From Actinomycetes bacterium (GTDB taxonomy: Bacteria; Actinomycetota; Actinomycetes; Streptosporangiales; Streptosporangiaceae): a DNA stretch of 5,425 nucleotides. The stretch is from NCBI GenBank assembly GCA_025964635.1, contig JAOPYP010000159.1:1-5425 (forward strand), written 5' to 3'. The translations under genes were made by a program, and so were the position numbers. This document shows positions 1 to 5,425 of this stretch, one piece after another; the first letter of the stretch is position 1, and each line of letters opens with the position of its first letter. A model generated the notes under the pieces. It worked only from the letters and a program-made list of their open reading frames with translations. It was not told where the DNA came from and made no database searches.

Positions 1-615
1 ACCTCGGCCGCGATGCAGCGCCAGCTGGGAGTGGACCAGCCCGACTACGGTCATCTGCTGGACGGCATGTTCTGGCTGGAGTACGAGCCGATCCCCATCT
101 CCCGCTTCCTGCAGCCCCGGGTGGAGCCCGAGATGGCGTTCGTCCTGGCCCGGCCGCTGCGCGGGCCCGGCGTGACGGTGGCCGAGGCGATCGCCGCGGT
201 GGACTTCGTGCTGCCCGCGCTGGAACTGATCGACTCGCGGATCCGGGACTGGAGGATCGGGCTGGCCGACACCATCGCGGACAACGCCTCGTCCGGGGGA
301 GTGGTGCTGGGCGGCAGCCCGGTCCCGCTGGCCGCGGTGGACCTGCGGCTGGCCGGCTGCACCCTGCACAAGAACGGTGAGCTGGCCGGGACCGGCGCGG
401 GCGGGGCGGTCCTCGGCTCACCGCTCACGTCCCTGGTGTGGCTGGCCAACACGGTCGGGGCCCGGGGCGTGGTGCTGGAGGCCGGGCACGTGATCCTGCC
501 CGGCTCGGTGACCGCCGCGGTCCCGGTCGGCGCGGGCGACACGGTGACCGCGACGTTCGCGGGCCTGGGCAGCGTGACCGCCCGGTTCGGTGCGGGCGAG
601 GGGACGGGGGCGTGA
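1..615 (+). CDS. 2-keto-4-pentenoate (2-hydroxypenta-2,4-dienoate) hydratase, 5'-truncated by window edge
   Basis: The reading frame is open from base 1 to the TGA at 613-615, giving 204 residues. By register with the paralogous decarboxylase downstream, about 63 N-terminal residues lie outside the window. The product belongs to the FAA-hydrolase-fold hydratase/decarboxylase family (DmpE/MhpD/HsaE type), a cytosolic metal enzyme that adds water to 2-hydroxypenta-2,4-dienoate to give 4-hydroxy-2-oxovalerate. Visible signatures, in window numbering, are TSAAMQRQLGVDQPDYG (1-17), the metal-ligand pair E42/E44 in VEPEMAFVL, E75 in ALELIDSR, DTIADNASSGG (90-100) and ILPGSVTAAVPVGAGDTV (165-182). 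The LPGS-T form of the last motif favours hydratase over decarboxylase, whose equivalent is LTGG-T. The conserved Lys of the KxGLTS segment should lie just outside the window. The internal ATG at 13 is not a credible start because family homology continues upstream of it. The stop overlaps the next gene's ATG by one base. Exact substrate is inferred from the neighbours. Confidence 0.9.
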   Translation, partial: TSAAMQRQLGVDQPDYGHLLDGMFWLEYEPIPISRFLQPRVEPEMAFVLARPLRGPGVTVAEAIAAVDFVLPALELIDSRIRDWRIGLADTIADNASSGGVVLGGSPVPLAAVDLRLAGCTLHKNGELAGTGAGGAVLGSPLTSLVWLANTVGARGVVLEAGHVILPGSVTAAVPVGAGDTVTATFAGLGSVTARFGAGEGTGA

Positions 616-1520
616 TGGCCAGGGCGACGGCCGCGATCGTGGGACCGGGCAACATCGGCACGGACCTGCTGGCCAAGCTGCAGCGCAGTGAGCACGTCGA
701 CGTGCTGTACATGGTCGGTGTGGACCCGGATTCCGGGGGCCTGGAACGGGCCCGGCGACTCGGAATTTCCGCAACGTCCGGCGGCGTCAACTGGCTGCTG
801 GACCAGCCTGAGCTGCCGGATCTGGTGTTCGAGGCGACCTCGGCGCGGGCCCACCTGGCCAGCGCGCCCCGGTACGCGGAGGCGGGCATCCAGGCGGTCG
901 ACCTGACCCCGGCCGCGGTCGGGCCGATGGTCTGCCCGCCGGTCAACCTGCGCGAGCACCTGACCGCGCCGAACCTCAACATGATCACCTGCGGTGGCCA
1001 GGCCACCATCCCGGTGGTCCGCGCGGTGTCGTCGGTCACCGCGGTCCCCTACGCGGAGATCGTGGCCTCGATCGCGTCGCGGTCCGCCGGGCCGGGGACC
1101 CGGGCCAACATCGACGAGTTCACCACGACCACGGCGCGGGCTATCGAGTCGATCGGCGGTGCTGAACGCGGCAAGGCGGTCATCGTCCTGAACCCGGTCG
1201 ACCCGCCGATGATCATGCGGGACACGGTGTTCTGCGCGATCAGCCCCGACGCCGACACCGGCGCGATCACGGAGTCGGTCCTGGCCATGGTGGCCGAGGT
1301 GGCCCGGTACGTGCCGGGCTACGCGCTGCGCGCCGATCCGCAGTTCGACCCGCCCGCCGCGGACTGGGGCGGCTGGGCCCGGGTCGCGGTGTTCCTGGAG
1401 GTCCGCGGCCACGGCGACTACCTGCCGCCCTGGGCCGGCAACCTGGACATCATGACCGCGGCCGCCGCGCGCGTGGGTGAGGTACTCGCGGTCGCGGCCC
1501 GGCCGGGGGTGATCGCATGA
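615..1520 (+). CDS. dmpF: acetaldehyde dehydrogenase (acylating), DmpF/MhpF family
   Basis: This 301-residue protein has the usual length of the family. It oxidises acetaldehyde (or propanal) with NAD+ and CoA to the acyl-CoA, working in a complex with the aldolase encoded next, which channels the aldehyde to it. The NAD-binding fold starts at AAIVGPGNIGTDLL (6-19). The catalytic cysteine is C126 in NMITCGGQATIPVVRAV (122-138). Further family blocks are ANIDEFT (164-170), LNPVDPPMIMRDTV (192-205) and YLPPWAGNLDIMTAAA (269-284). The ATG at 615 is chosen because it sits directly before the nucleotide-binding strand and follows a purine-rich GAGGGGA at 598-604. The same frame is open back to an ATG at 438, but that start would overlap the hydratase by 178 bp and add a 59-residue Arg/Gly-rich extension without family resemblance. 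The gene overlaps the hydratase stop by 1 bp and the aldolase start by 4 bp. Confidence 0.95.
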   Translation: MARATAAIVGPGNIGTDLLAKLQRSEHVDVLYMVGVDPDSGGLERARRLGISATSGGVNWLLDQPELPDLVFEATSARAHLASAPRYAEAGIQAVDLTPAAVGPMVCPPVNLREHLTAPNLNMITCGGQATIPVVRAVSSVTAVPYAEIVASIASRSAGPGTRANIDEFTTTTARAIESIGGAERGKAVIVLNPVDPPMIMRDTVFCAISPDADTGAITESVLAMVAEVARYVPGYALRADPQFDPPAADWGGWARVAVFLEVRGHGDYLPPWAGNLDIMTAAAARVGEVLAVAARPGVIA

Positions 1521-2548
1521 CCCGCGACCTGCGCATCACGGACTCCACGCTGCGCGACGGCTCGCACGCGATGGCGCACCGCTTCACCGAGGCCCAGGTC
1601 CGCCACGTGGTCGCGGCCCTGGACGCGGCCGGGGTGGAGGTCATCGAGGTCTCGCACGGCGACGGGCTGGGTGGCTCGTCGTTCAACTACGGCTTCTCCG
1701 CGACCGACGACATCACCCTGGTCCGCGCGGCCGCCGCCGAGGCGGTCGCGGCGAAGATCGCGGTGCTGCTGCTGCCCGGCGTGGGCACGGTGGAGGACCT
1801 CAGGCAGGCCCGTGAGGCGGGCGCGTCGGTGGCCCGGATCGCCACGCACTGCACCGAGGCCGACGTGTCCGCCCAGCACTTCGCGGCCGCGCGGGACCTG
1901 GGCATGGAAACCGCCGGCTTCCTCATGCTCGCCCACCGGCTCGACCCCCGGGCGCTGGCCGTGCAGGCGCGCATCATGGTGGACGCCGGCGCCGAATGCG
2001 TCTACGTGGTGGATTCGGCCGGCGCGCTGGTGCTCGAAGAGGCCCAGACCCGGGTACGCGCCCTGATCGGGGAGATCGGCGCCGAGGCGCAGGTGGGCTT
2101 CCACGGTCACCAGAACCTGTCCCTCGGGGTGGCCAACTCCGTGCTGGCCTACCAGGAGGGCGCGACCCAGATCGACGGGGCGCTGTGCGCACTCGGTGCC
2201 GGGGCCGGCAACGCGCCGACCGAGGTGCTGGCGGCCACGTTCGACCGGCTGGGCGTCCGGACCGGGGTGGACGTGCCCGGCGTGCTGGCCGCCGCCGAGG
2301 AGGTCGTCCGCCCGCTCATCCCGCGGCTGCCCTGGATGGACCGCGCCTCGGTCGTGCAGGGCTACGCGGGCGTGTACTCGTCGTTCCTGCTGCACGCCCA
2401 GCGTGCGGCCGAGCGGTACGGCGTGCCCGCGCACGTGCTGCTGCAGCGGGCGGGTGAGGCGGGCTACGTCGGCGGCCAGGAAGACATGATCATCGACATC
2501 GCGCTGCAGGTGCAGCGGGAACGTGAGACGGCGGGAGCGGCGGGATGA
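1517..2548 (+). CDS. dmpG: 4-hydroxy-2-oxovalerate aldolase, DmpG/MhpE/BphI family
   Basis: A 343-residue class II pyruvate aldolase that cleaves 4-hydroxy-2-oxovalerate to pyruvate and acetaldehyde, using a divalent metal, probably Mn2+. The HMGL-like TIM barrel begins with ITDSTLRDGSHA (7-18), carrying R13, D14 (metal ligand) and H17 (the family's catalytic base). The metal-binding pair is H196/H198 in GFHGHQNLSLGVANS (194-208). Other family blocks are VSHGDGLGGSSFNYGF (45-60), LLLPGVGTVEDL (84-95) and DSAGAL (166-171). The C-terminal DmpG-type communication domain follows, including YAGVYSSFLLHA (283-294) with the active-site Tyr equivalent Y287 and GYVGGQEDMI (316-325). All expected catalytic residues are present. 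The ATG lies in an ATGA overlap with the dehydrogenase and is preceded by a G-run at 1505-1509, a plausible ribosome binding site. The DmpF-DmpG gene pair fits the known channelling complex. Confidence 0.96.
   Translation: MTRDLRITDSTLRDGSHAMAHRFTEAQVRHVVAALDAAGVEVIEVSHGDGLGGSSFNYGFSATDDITLVRAAAAEAVAAKIAVLLLPGVGTVEDLRQAREAGASVARIATHCTEADVSAQHFAAARDLGMETAGFLMLAHRLDPRALAVQARIMVDAGAECVYVVDSAGALVLEEAQTRVRALIGEIGAEAQVGFHGHQNLSLGVANSVLAYQEGATQIDGALCALGAGAGNAPTEVLAATFDRLGVRTGVDVPGVLAAAEEVVRPLIPRLPWMDRASVVQGYAGVYSSFLLHAQRAAERYGVPAHVLLQRAGEAGYVGGQEDMIIDIALQVQRERETAGAAG
2533..2537 (+). promoter_or_regulatory. ribosome binding site of the decarboxylase gene
   Basis: GGGAG lies 7 nt before the ATG at 2545, inside the 3' end of the aldolase gene. 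Together with the ATGA overlap it supports that start and suggests translational coupling. The assignment is by position and sequence only. Confidence 0.55.
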
Positions 2549-3324
2549 CGGACTGGACGGTGGACTCGGCGGCCACGGCGCTGCTGGAGGCCGAGGATGC
2601 CCGGGCCAGCCGGGAGCCGATCACCGGCGAGTGGCCCAGCCTGGACCTGGCCACCGGGTACGCGGTGCAGGACGAGACGCTGCGCCGCCGGCTGGGCCGC
2701 GGCGAGCGGCTGGCCGGGCTCAAGCTGGGGCTGACCAGCCGGGCCAAGCAGCAGCGGATGGGCATCAGCACGCCGCTGACCGCGTGGCTGACCGACGCCA
2801 TGGTGCTGCCCGCCGGGGCGGCCGTGCCCCGGGACCGGCTGATCCACCCGCGGGCCGAGCCCGAGATCGTGTTCGTGATGCGGGACCGGCTGGCCGGGCC
2901 CGGCGTCACCGCGGCCACGGCGCTGGCCGCCGTGGGGTCGGTGCACGGCGGCATAGAGGTCATCGACAGCCGCTACCGCGACTTCACGTTCACGCTGCCC
3001 GACGTGGTGGCCGACAACGCCTCGGCCGGCTGTTTCGTGACCGGCCCGGTCGGGGTGCCGCCCGCGGGCCTGGACCTCGCCCTGGAGGCGTGCCTGCTCG
3101 AGGTGGACGGCCAGGTGGTGGACTCGGCGGCGGGCGCGGCCGTGCAGGGTCATCCCGCCGAGGCACTGGCCCTGGCCGCCAACGACCTGGGCCGCCGCGG
3201 CCTCGCCATCGAGCCCGGCTGGATCGTGCTTACCGGCGGCATGACCGACGCGGTCCCGGTGCCGCCCGGCACCTCGGTCGCCGTCCACTTCACCCACCTG
3301 GGCTCGGTCTTCCTCCCCGGCTGA
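2545..3324 (+). CDS. dmpH: 4-oxalocrotonate (2-oxo-3-hexenedioate) decarboxylase, DmpH/XylI family
   Basis: A 259-residue full-length member of the same FAA-hydrolase-fold family as the hydratase at the left edge. DmpH-type enzymes decarboxylate 2-oxo-3-hexenedioate, using Mg2+ or Mn2+, to 2-hydroxypentadienoate, which a partner hydratase then consumes; the two enzymes form a complex. Visible signatures are LAGLKLGLTSRAKQQRMGI (56-74) with the conserved K60, metal ligands E105/E107 in HPRAEPEIVFV (101-111), E138 in IEVIDSRYRDFTF (137-149), DVVADNASAGCFVTG (153-167) and VLTGGMTDAVPVPPGTSV (228-245). The spacing of the three Glu residues (2 and 31) is identical in the hydratase, confirming paralogy. 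The LTGG-T-AV and IDSRYRDF blocks favour decarboxylase over hydratase. The start is in an ATGA overlap with the aldolase. No tautomerase gene follows; the operon ends here. Its presence implies a dicarboxylic ring-cleavage intermediate, as in the catechol, protocatechuate-like or aminophenol oxalocrotonate branches, but which one cannot be told here. Confidence 0.9.
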   Translation: MTDWTVDSAATALLEAEDARASREPITGEWPSLDLATGYAVQDETLRRRLGRGERLAGLKLGLTSRAKQQRMGISTPLTAWLTDAMVLPAGAAVPRDRLIHPRAEPEIVFVMRDRLAGPGVTAATALAAVGSVHGGIEVIDSRYRDFTFTLPDVVADNASAGCFVTGPVGVPPAGLDLALEACLLEVDGQVVDSAAGAAVQGHPAEALALAANDLGRRGLAIEPGWIVLTGGMTDAVPVPPGTSVAVHFTHLGSVFLPG

Positions 3325-3328
3325 TCCA

Positions 3329-3355
3329 CCAGCCACACCAGTCACGCCAGCCCCA
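3329..3355 (+). repeat. three degenerate 9-bp direct repeats after the decarboxylase stop
   Basis: Three consecutive 9-mers, CCAGCCACA, CCAGTCACG and CCAGCCCCA, begin 4 bp after the stop codon and share the core CCAGYCMCR. In the frame of the preceding gene they read as a (T/A)-S-(H/P) triplet series beyond the stop. A matching set lies on the opposite strand on the other side of the hairpin (3435-3479). Function is unknown; slippage-derived sequence is possible. Confidence 0.55.
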
Positions 3356-3374
3356 CGAGGCCGGCACCCTGCTA

Positions 3375-3424
3375 CGTGATCAACCGATTGGTGTCGCCGG
3401 GACGACACCAATCGGTTGATCACG
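3375..3424. terminator. perfect 22-bp inverted repeat, probable bidirectional terminator
   Basis: The left arm 3375-3396 (CGTGATCAAC...TGGTGTCG) and right arm 3403-3424 are exact reverse complements over 22 bp, enclosing the 6-nt loop CCGGGA. The position midway between two convergent genes fits a terminator serving both. Neither side has a T-tract, so it is not a canonical intrinsic terminator; long hairpins without T-tails are common between actinomycete genes. Each arm is 12/22 G+C, low for this genome. An operator, or a mobile palindromic repeat, cannot be excluded without genome-wide comparison. Confidence 0.75.
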
Positions 3425-3434
3425 ACCGCAGGTG

Positions 3435-3479
3435 AATGACTTATGTGGCTGATGGGGCTTGCTGGACTAGTGGGACTAG
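3435..3479 (-). repeat. five degenerate 9-bp direct repeats after the FAD oxidoreductase stop
   Basis: Read on the - strand from 3479 down to 3435 there are five consecutive 9-mers: CTAGTCCCA, CTAGTCCAG, CAAGCCCCA, TCAGCCACA and TAAGTCATT, with a shared core near NNAGYCMCA. In the frame of the oxidoreductase beyond its stop they read as (A/T/I)-S-(P/H) triplets. They point towards the hairpin, as do the three related 9-mers at 3329-3355 on the other strand. The segment CAGCCACATAAGTCATT (3451-3435, -) matches 3330-3346 (+) at 13 of 17 bases. Confidence 0.5.
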
Positions 3480-3492
3480 CGAGGTCGTGGTG

Positions 3493-4953
3493 TTACGGGG
3501 CCGGAGCCGGGGCCGGAGCCGGGGCCGCAGCGCCCACGGGAGTGATGTTGTAGTTGGCCCGGAACAGGTTCTCCGGGTCGTACTGGGCCTTGACCCGGCC
3601 CAGCCGGGCGTACTTGCCCGGGCCGCCGAACGCCTCCACCACCCGGTCCATCTCGTCGAAGTTGAGCATGTTGACGTAGACGCCCTGGCCGGTCCACGGC
3701 TTGAGGCCGCTGACGGCCTCCCGGGTCATCCCGATGTACTCGCCGTCGAGAGCCGGGTCGTCCCAGCGCATCGCGAAGTTCAGCCAGAGCAGGTAGCCGC
3801 GGTTGGAGAAGGCGGTGGCGTCCTCGGGCACGTCGCCGATGGCCCCGCCGAGGCCGATGATCTCGACCTCGCCCTCCATCGGCATGTCCGCCCAGAAGTC
3901 CACCAGCCGGTCGATGGCCTCGTCGGCCAGCTCGGCGACGTGCGCTTCCTTGGTGTAGTAGCGGTGCCCGTCCTCGAACTCCACGTCGATCAGGTGCTGC
4001 ACAGCGCCCCCGAACGGCAGCACGGTCGAGGCCTTCAGCAGGGGCTCGCCCACGTCGCACAGCCGCCCGATCATCTCCACGCCGGCCGGATCCTCGGCGT
4101 CGTCCAGCCACATCGAGAACAGCATCACCACCCGCCTGCCGACCAGCTCCGGCGGGACGAAGGGCAGCGCGGGCATGTCGTGCTTGAGCGCGGCGTGCCA
4201 GCCGACCGTGCGCGGCAGGGCCGGCACCAGCCGCGCGTACTCGCGCAGCGCCTGGGCCGCGTGCTCCTCGTCGTACAGGGACACGCCGATCCGCATCATC
4301 GGGCCGAAGTCGTGCGCGGCGAAAGTGAACCGGGTGACGATGCCGAAGTTGCCGCCGCCGCCCCGCAGCGCCCAGAACAGGTCCGGGTGCTGGTCCGCGG
4401 AGACCTCGATCACCTCGCCGCTGGCCAGTACGAGCTCCACGGATACGAACTGGTCGCAGGTCAGGCCGTGCTGGCGGGAGAACCAGCCGATGCCGCCGCC
4501 GAGGGCCAGGCCGGCCACGCCGGTCTCGGACATGATGCCGGCCGGGACGATCAGCCCGTGCGGCGCGGTGGCCGCGTCCACGGTGCCCAGCAGGCAGCCG
4601 CCGCCCGCGTGGACCAGCTTGCGCTCCGGGTCCACGGTCACCTCGCGCAGCCCGCTCAGGTCGATGGTCAGGCCGCCGTCGGACATGGCTTTGCCCGCCA
4701 CGTTGTGCCCGCCGCAGCGGACCGAGGGCGGCAGCCCATGCTCACGGGCCACGTTCACCGCCGCCACCACGTCCGCGGTGCTGGTGCAGCGCAGGATCAG
4801 CCCGGGCCGCCGGTCAATCATGGCGTTCCAGACCAGGCGGGCCTCCTCGTACTCGCCGTGATCGGGGCCGATGATCTCGCCCTTGAACTGCCCGGCCAGC
4901 TGCGCCGCGATGCTCAGGCGGAGCGCCTCGCCGATGAGCGGAGCGGCGCTCAT
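3493..4953 (-). CDS. FAD-binding oxidoreductase, berberine-bridge-enzyme-like (PCMH/VAO family)
   Basis: A 486-residue flavin oxidase or dehydrogenase of the BBE-like group, within the vanillyl-alcohol-oxidase superfamily; no signal peptide is visible, so probably cytosolic. The N-terminal FAD domain spans about residues 40-215: WNAMIDRRPGLILRC (42-56), then VRCGGHNVAGK (78-88) with H83 at the position that carries 8-alpha-histidyl FAD, then GVAGLALGGGIGWFSRQHGL (145-164) and LFWALRGGGGNFGIVTRF (192-209). The residue aligned with the cysteine of bicovalent members is M141 or its neighbour, so single covalent attachment is inferred. The C-terminal BBE motif covers GVYVNMLNFDE (424-434) and KYARLGRVKAQYDPENLF (447-464), ending in NYNITP. 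The family normally ends there; here an Ala-Pro repeat tail (475-486) follows. The ATG at 4951-4953 overlaps the upstream gene's stop (ATGA). Relatives oxidise alkaloids, sugars or polyketides, so the substrate stays open. Confidence 0.9.
   Translation of the reverse strand: MSAAPLIGEALRLSIAAQLAGQFKGEIIGPDHGEYEEARLVWNAMIDRRPGLILRCTSTADVVAAVNVAREHGLPPSVRCGGHNVAGKAMSDGGLTIDLSGLREVTVDPERKLVHAGGGCLLGTVDAATAPHGLIVPAGIMSETGVAGLALGGGIGWFSRQHGLTCDQFVSVELVLASGEVIEVSADQHPDLFWALRGGGGNFGIVTRFTFAAHDFGPMMRIGVSLYDEEHAAQALREYARLVPALPRTVGWHAALKHDMPALPFVPPELVGRRVVMLFSMWLDDAEDPAGVEMIGRLCDVGEPLLKASTVLPFGGAVQHLIDVEFEDGHRYYTKEAHVAELADEAIDRLVDFWADMPMEGEVEIIGLGGAIGDVPEDATAFSNRGYLLWLNFAMRWDDPALDGEYIGMTREAVSGLKPWTGQGVYVNMLNFDEMDRVVEAFGGPGKYARLGRVKAQYDPENLFRANYNITPVGAAAPAPAPAPAP
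3497..3532. repeat. 12-bp tandem repeat encoding the Ala-Pro tail
   Basis: GGGGCCGGAGCC occurs twice exactly (3497-3508, 3509-3520), followed by a third copy, 3521-3532, with two or more changes. It encodes the alternating Ala-Pro C-terminus of the FAD oxidoreductase. Replication slippage in GC-rich DNA is the likely origin. Confidence 0.8.
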
Positions 4954-5425
4954 GCCGTCACCGTCCCCGTGCTCGCCGACGAGCCCGTGCCTGATGATCC
5001 CGTGCCTGATGATGGGGAGGCCTCGGCCAGCCGCCGCATGGCGTTCAGGGTGGCGGCGACCGCTTTGAGGTAGTCCCCGGTCATCGAGCCGGCGTACTCC
5101 CGCTCCGCGGCCGAGCCGCCTTCCACCCCGGTCACGACCAGCGCGAAGCTGAACCGGAGCTGCAGATCGTCGCCGGCCCCCTCGATCTCGTTGGCGATGG
5201 TGCCCAGCACCGGCCCGGCGATCCGGGTGAACACCACCCGGTGCGGCTCCTCGAGCGTGATCCGCTCGGTGAAGCGGTCGCCGCGGAAGTCGATGTCCCG
5301 GTCGAACACGGTGTCCCCGTACCGGTGCGTGACCTCGCAGAAGGTCATGCTGGGCACGAACGGCAGCGCGTTGTTGGCCTTGAGCACGAGGCCGTCCCAG
5401 ACCGCCGCGCGGTCCAGGTGCGGCT
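4950..5425 (-). CDS. DUF1857 / AtaL-like SRPBCC family protein, N-terminus beyond window edge
   Basis: The frame is open to the right edge and gives 157 residues, from PHLDRAAVWDGLVLKANNAL onwards. The match to the DUF1857 (AtaL-like) branch of the START/SRPBCC helix-grip fold rests on the WDGLVLKANNALPFVPSMT region (9-27), FRGDRFTERITLEEPHRVVF (46-65), AGPVLGTIANEIE (69-81) and a C-terminal helix YLKAVAATLNAMRRLAEA (118-135). These proteins have a hydrophobic cavity that binds small lipophilic ligands; no enzymatic activity can be assigned. A GTG at 5387 could be taken as a start, but family similarity continues upstream of it (VWDGL), so the gene is treated as partial with few residues missing. 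After the last helix comes a Ser/Gly/Thr-rich tail (136-157) built on a 15-bp repeat. The TGA at 4950-4952 overlaps the oxidoreductase start by 4 bp, indicating a transcriptional and translational pair. Confidence 0.85.
   Translation of the reverse strand, partial: PHLDRAAVWDGLVLKANNALPFVPSMTFCEVTHRYGDTVFDRDIDFRGDRFTERITLEEPHRVVFTRIAGPVLGTIANEIEGAGDDLQLRFSFALVVTGVEGGSAAEREYAGSMTGDYLKAVAATLNAMRRLAEASPSSGTGSSGTGSSASTGTVTA
4984..5013. repeat. 15-bp perfect tandem repeat encoding the SSGTG tail
   Basis: CCCGTGCCTGATGAT occurs twice head to tail (4984-4998 and 4999-5013) without mismatch. On the - strand it encodes two SSGTG units at the C-terminus of the SRPBCC protein. The exactness suggests recent slippage duplication, in frame and therefore tolerated as a flexible tail. 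Confidence 0.85.

Larger units (their letters stand above)
3325..3492. other. intergenic region between convergent operons
   Basis: These 168 bp separate the stop of the decarboxylase (+) from the stop of the FAD oxidoreductase (-). The GC content is visibly lower than in the coding sequence, most clearly at 3425-3495. It contains no convincing gene, RNA gene or promoter. It does contain a long perfect hairpin at 3375-3424 and degenerate 9-bp repeats on both sides pointing towards the hairpin. It most likely serves as a shared transcription-termination zone. Confidence 0.75.

Noticed and set aside
13..15. ATG as the true start of the hydratase
   Set aside because: The conserved TSAAMQ...LG block begins upstream of it and the frame stays open to base 1, so the gene is cut by the window edge.
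438..614. Upstream in-frame start for the acetaldehyde dehydrogenase
   Set aside because: It would overlap the hydratase by 178 bp and add a 59-residue Arg/Gly-rich segment before the NAD-binding strand; the ATG at 615 fits family length and the overlap pattern.
51..1412. 453-codon open frame on the - strand opposite the hydratase and dehydrogenase
   Set aside because: The translation is Arg/Gly/Asp/His-rich without motifs and is antisense to two well-supported enzymes; it is a by-product of codon bias.
1418..2434. 338-codon - strand frame opposite the aldolase
   Set aside because: It shows no family resemblance and covers a gene with complete catalytic motifs.
2464..3423. 319-codon - strand frame starting in the hairpin region
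   Set aside because: It starts inside the inverted repeat, is antisense to the decarboxylase and has low-complexity Gly/Arg/His composition.
3464..3479. Two GGACTAG copies around an ACTAGT site as a possible operator
   Set aside because: They are part of the 9-bp periodic array and lie downstream of both genes, where an operator for either would not be expected.
3436..5073. 545-codon open frame on the + strand across the whole FAD oxidoreductase
   Set aside because: It is antisense to a gene with clear family motifs, its translation is a Val/Ala/Gln/His/Arg-rich sequence with no recognisable domain, and long antisense frames are expected at this GC content.
5385..5387. GTG as the start of the SRPBCC protein
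   Set aside because: DUF1857-type sequence (HLDRAAVWDGL) is encoded in frame upstream of this codon, so the real start lies beyond the window.

Overview
The window is GC-rich throughout (visibly above 70 %), with strong G/C preference at third codon positions and genes that overlap by 1-4 bases. This points to a high-GC actinomycete. The sequence alone does not settle the genus.

Positions 1-3324 (+ strand) hold the 3' part of a meta-cleavage catabolic operon. The order is a 2-hydroxypenta-2,4-dienoate (2-keto-4-pentenoate) hydratase whose 5' end lies outside the window, then acylating acetaldehyde dehydrogenase (DmpF type), 4-hydroxy-2-oxovalerate aldolase (DmpG type) and a 4-oxalocrotonate (2-oxo-3-hexenedioate) decarboxylase (DmpH type). 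This matches the E-F-G-H order of classical phenol/catechol lower pathways. Every junction is an overlapping stop/start (one TGATG, two ATGA), so translation is probably coupled. Together the four enzymes take a decarboxylatable ring-cleavage product to 2-hydroxypentadienoate, then 4-hydroxy-2-oxovalerate, then pyruvate plus acetaldehyde, and finally acetyl-CoA. The ring-cleavage dioxygenase, semialdehyde dehydrogenase and tautomerase that would define the starting aromatic are not in the window.

Positions 3325-3492 are a 168-bp intergenic region between convergent transcription units. It holds a perfect 22-bp inverted repeat with a 6-nt loop, of lower GC than its surroundings and without a T-tract. 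This is flanked on both sides, in inverted orientation, by degenerate 9-bp repeats. A bidirectional terminator is the simplest reading, but the whole arrangement is the least ordinary part of the window.

Positions 3493-5425 (- strand) hold a two-gene unit: a DUF1857/AtaL-like SRPBCC (START-fold) protein whose N-terminus runs off the right edge, overlapping by 4 bp (ATGA) a 486-residue berberine-bridge-enzyme-like FAD oxidoreductase that keeps the FAD-linking histidine. Both proteins end in low-complexity tails built on short DNA tandem repeats (Ala-Pro in the flavoenzyme, Ser-Ser-Gly-Thr-Gly in the SRPBCC protein). The substrate of this pair cannot be read from the sequence, and nothing shows it is linked to the catabolic operon.
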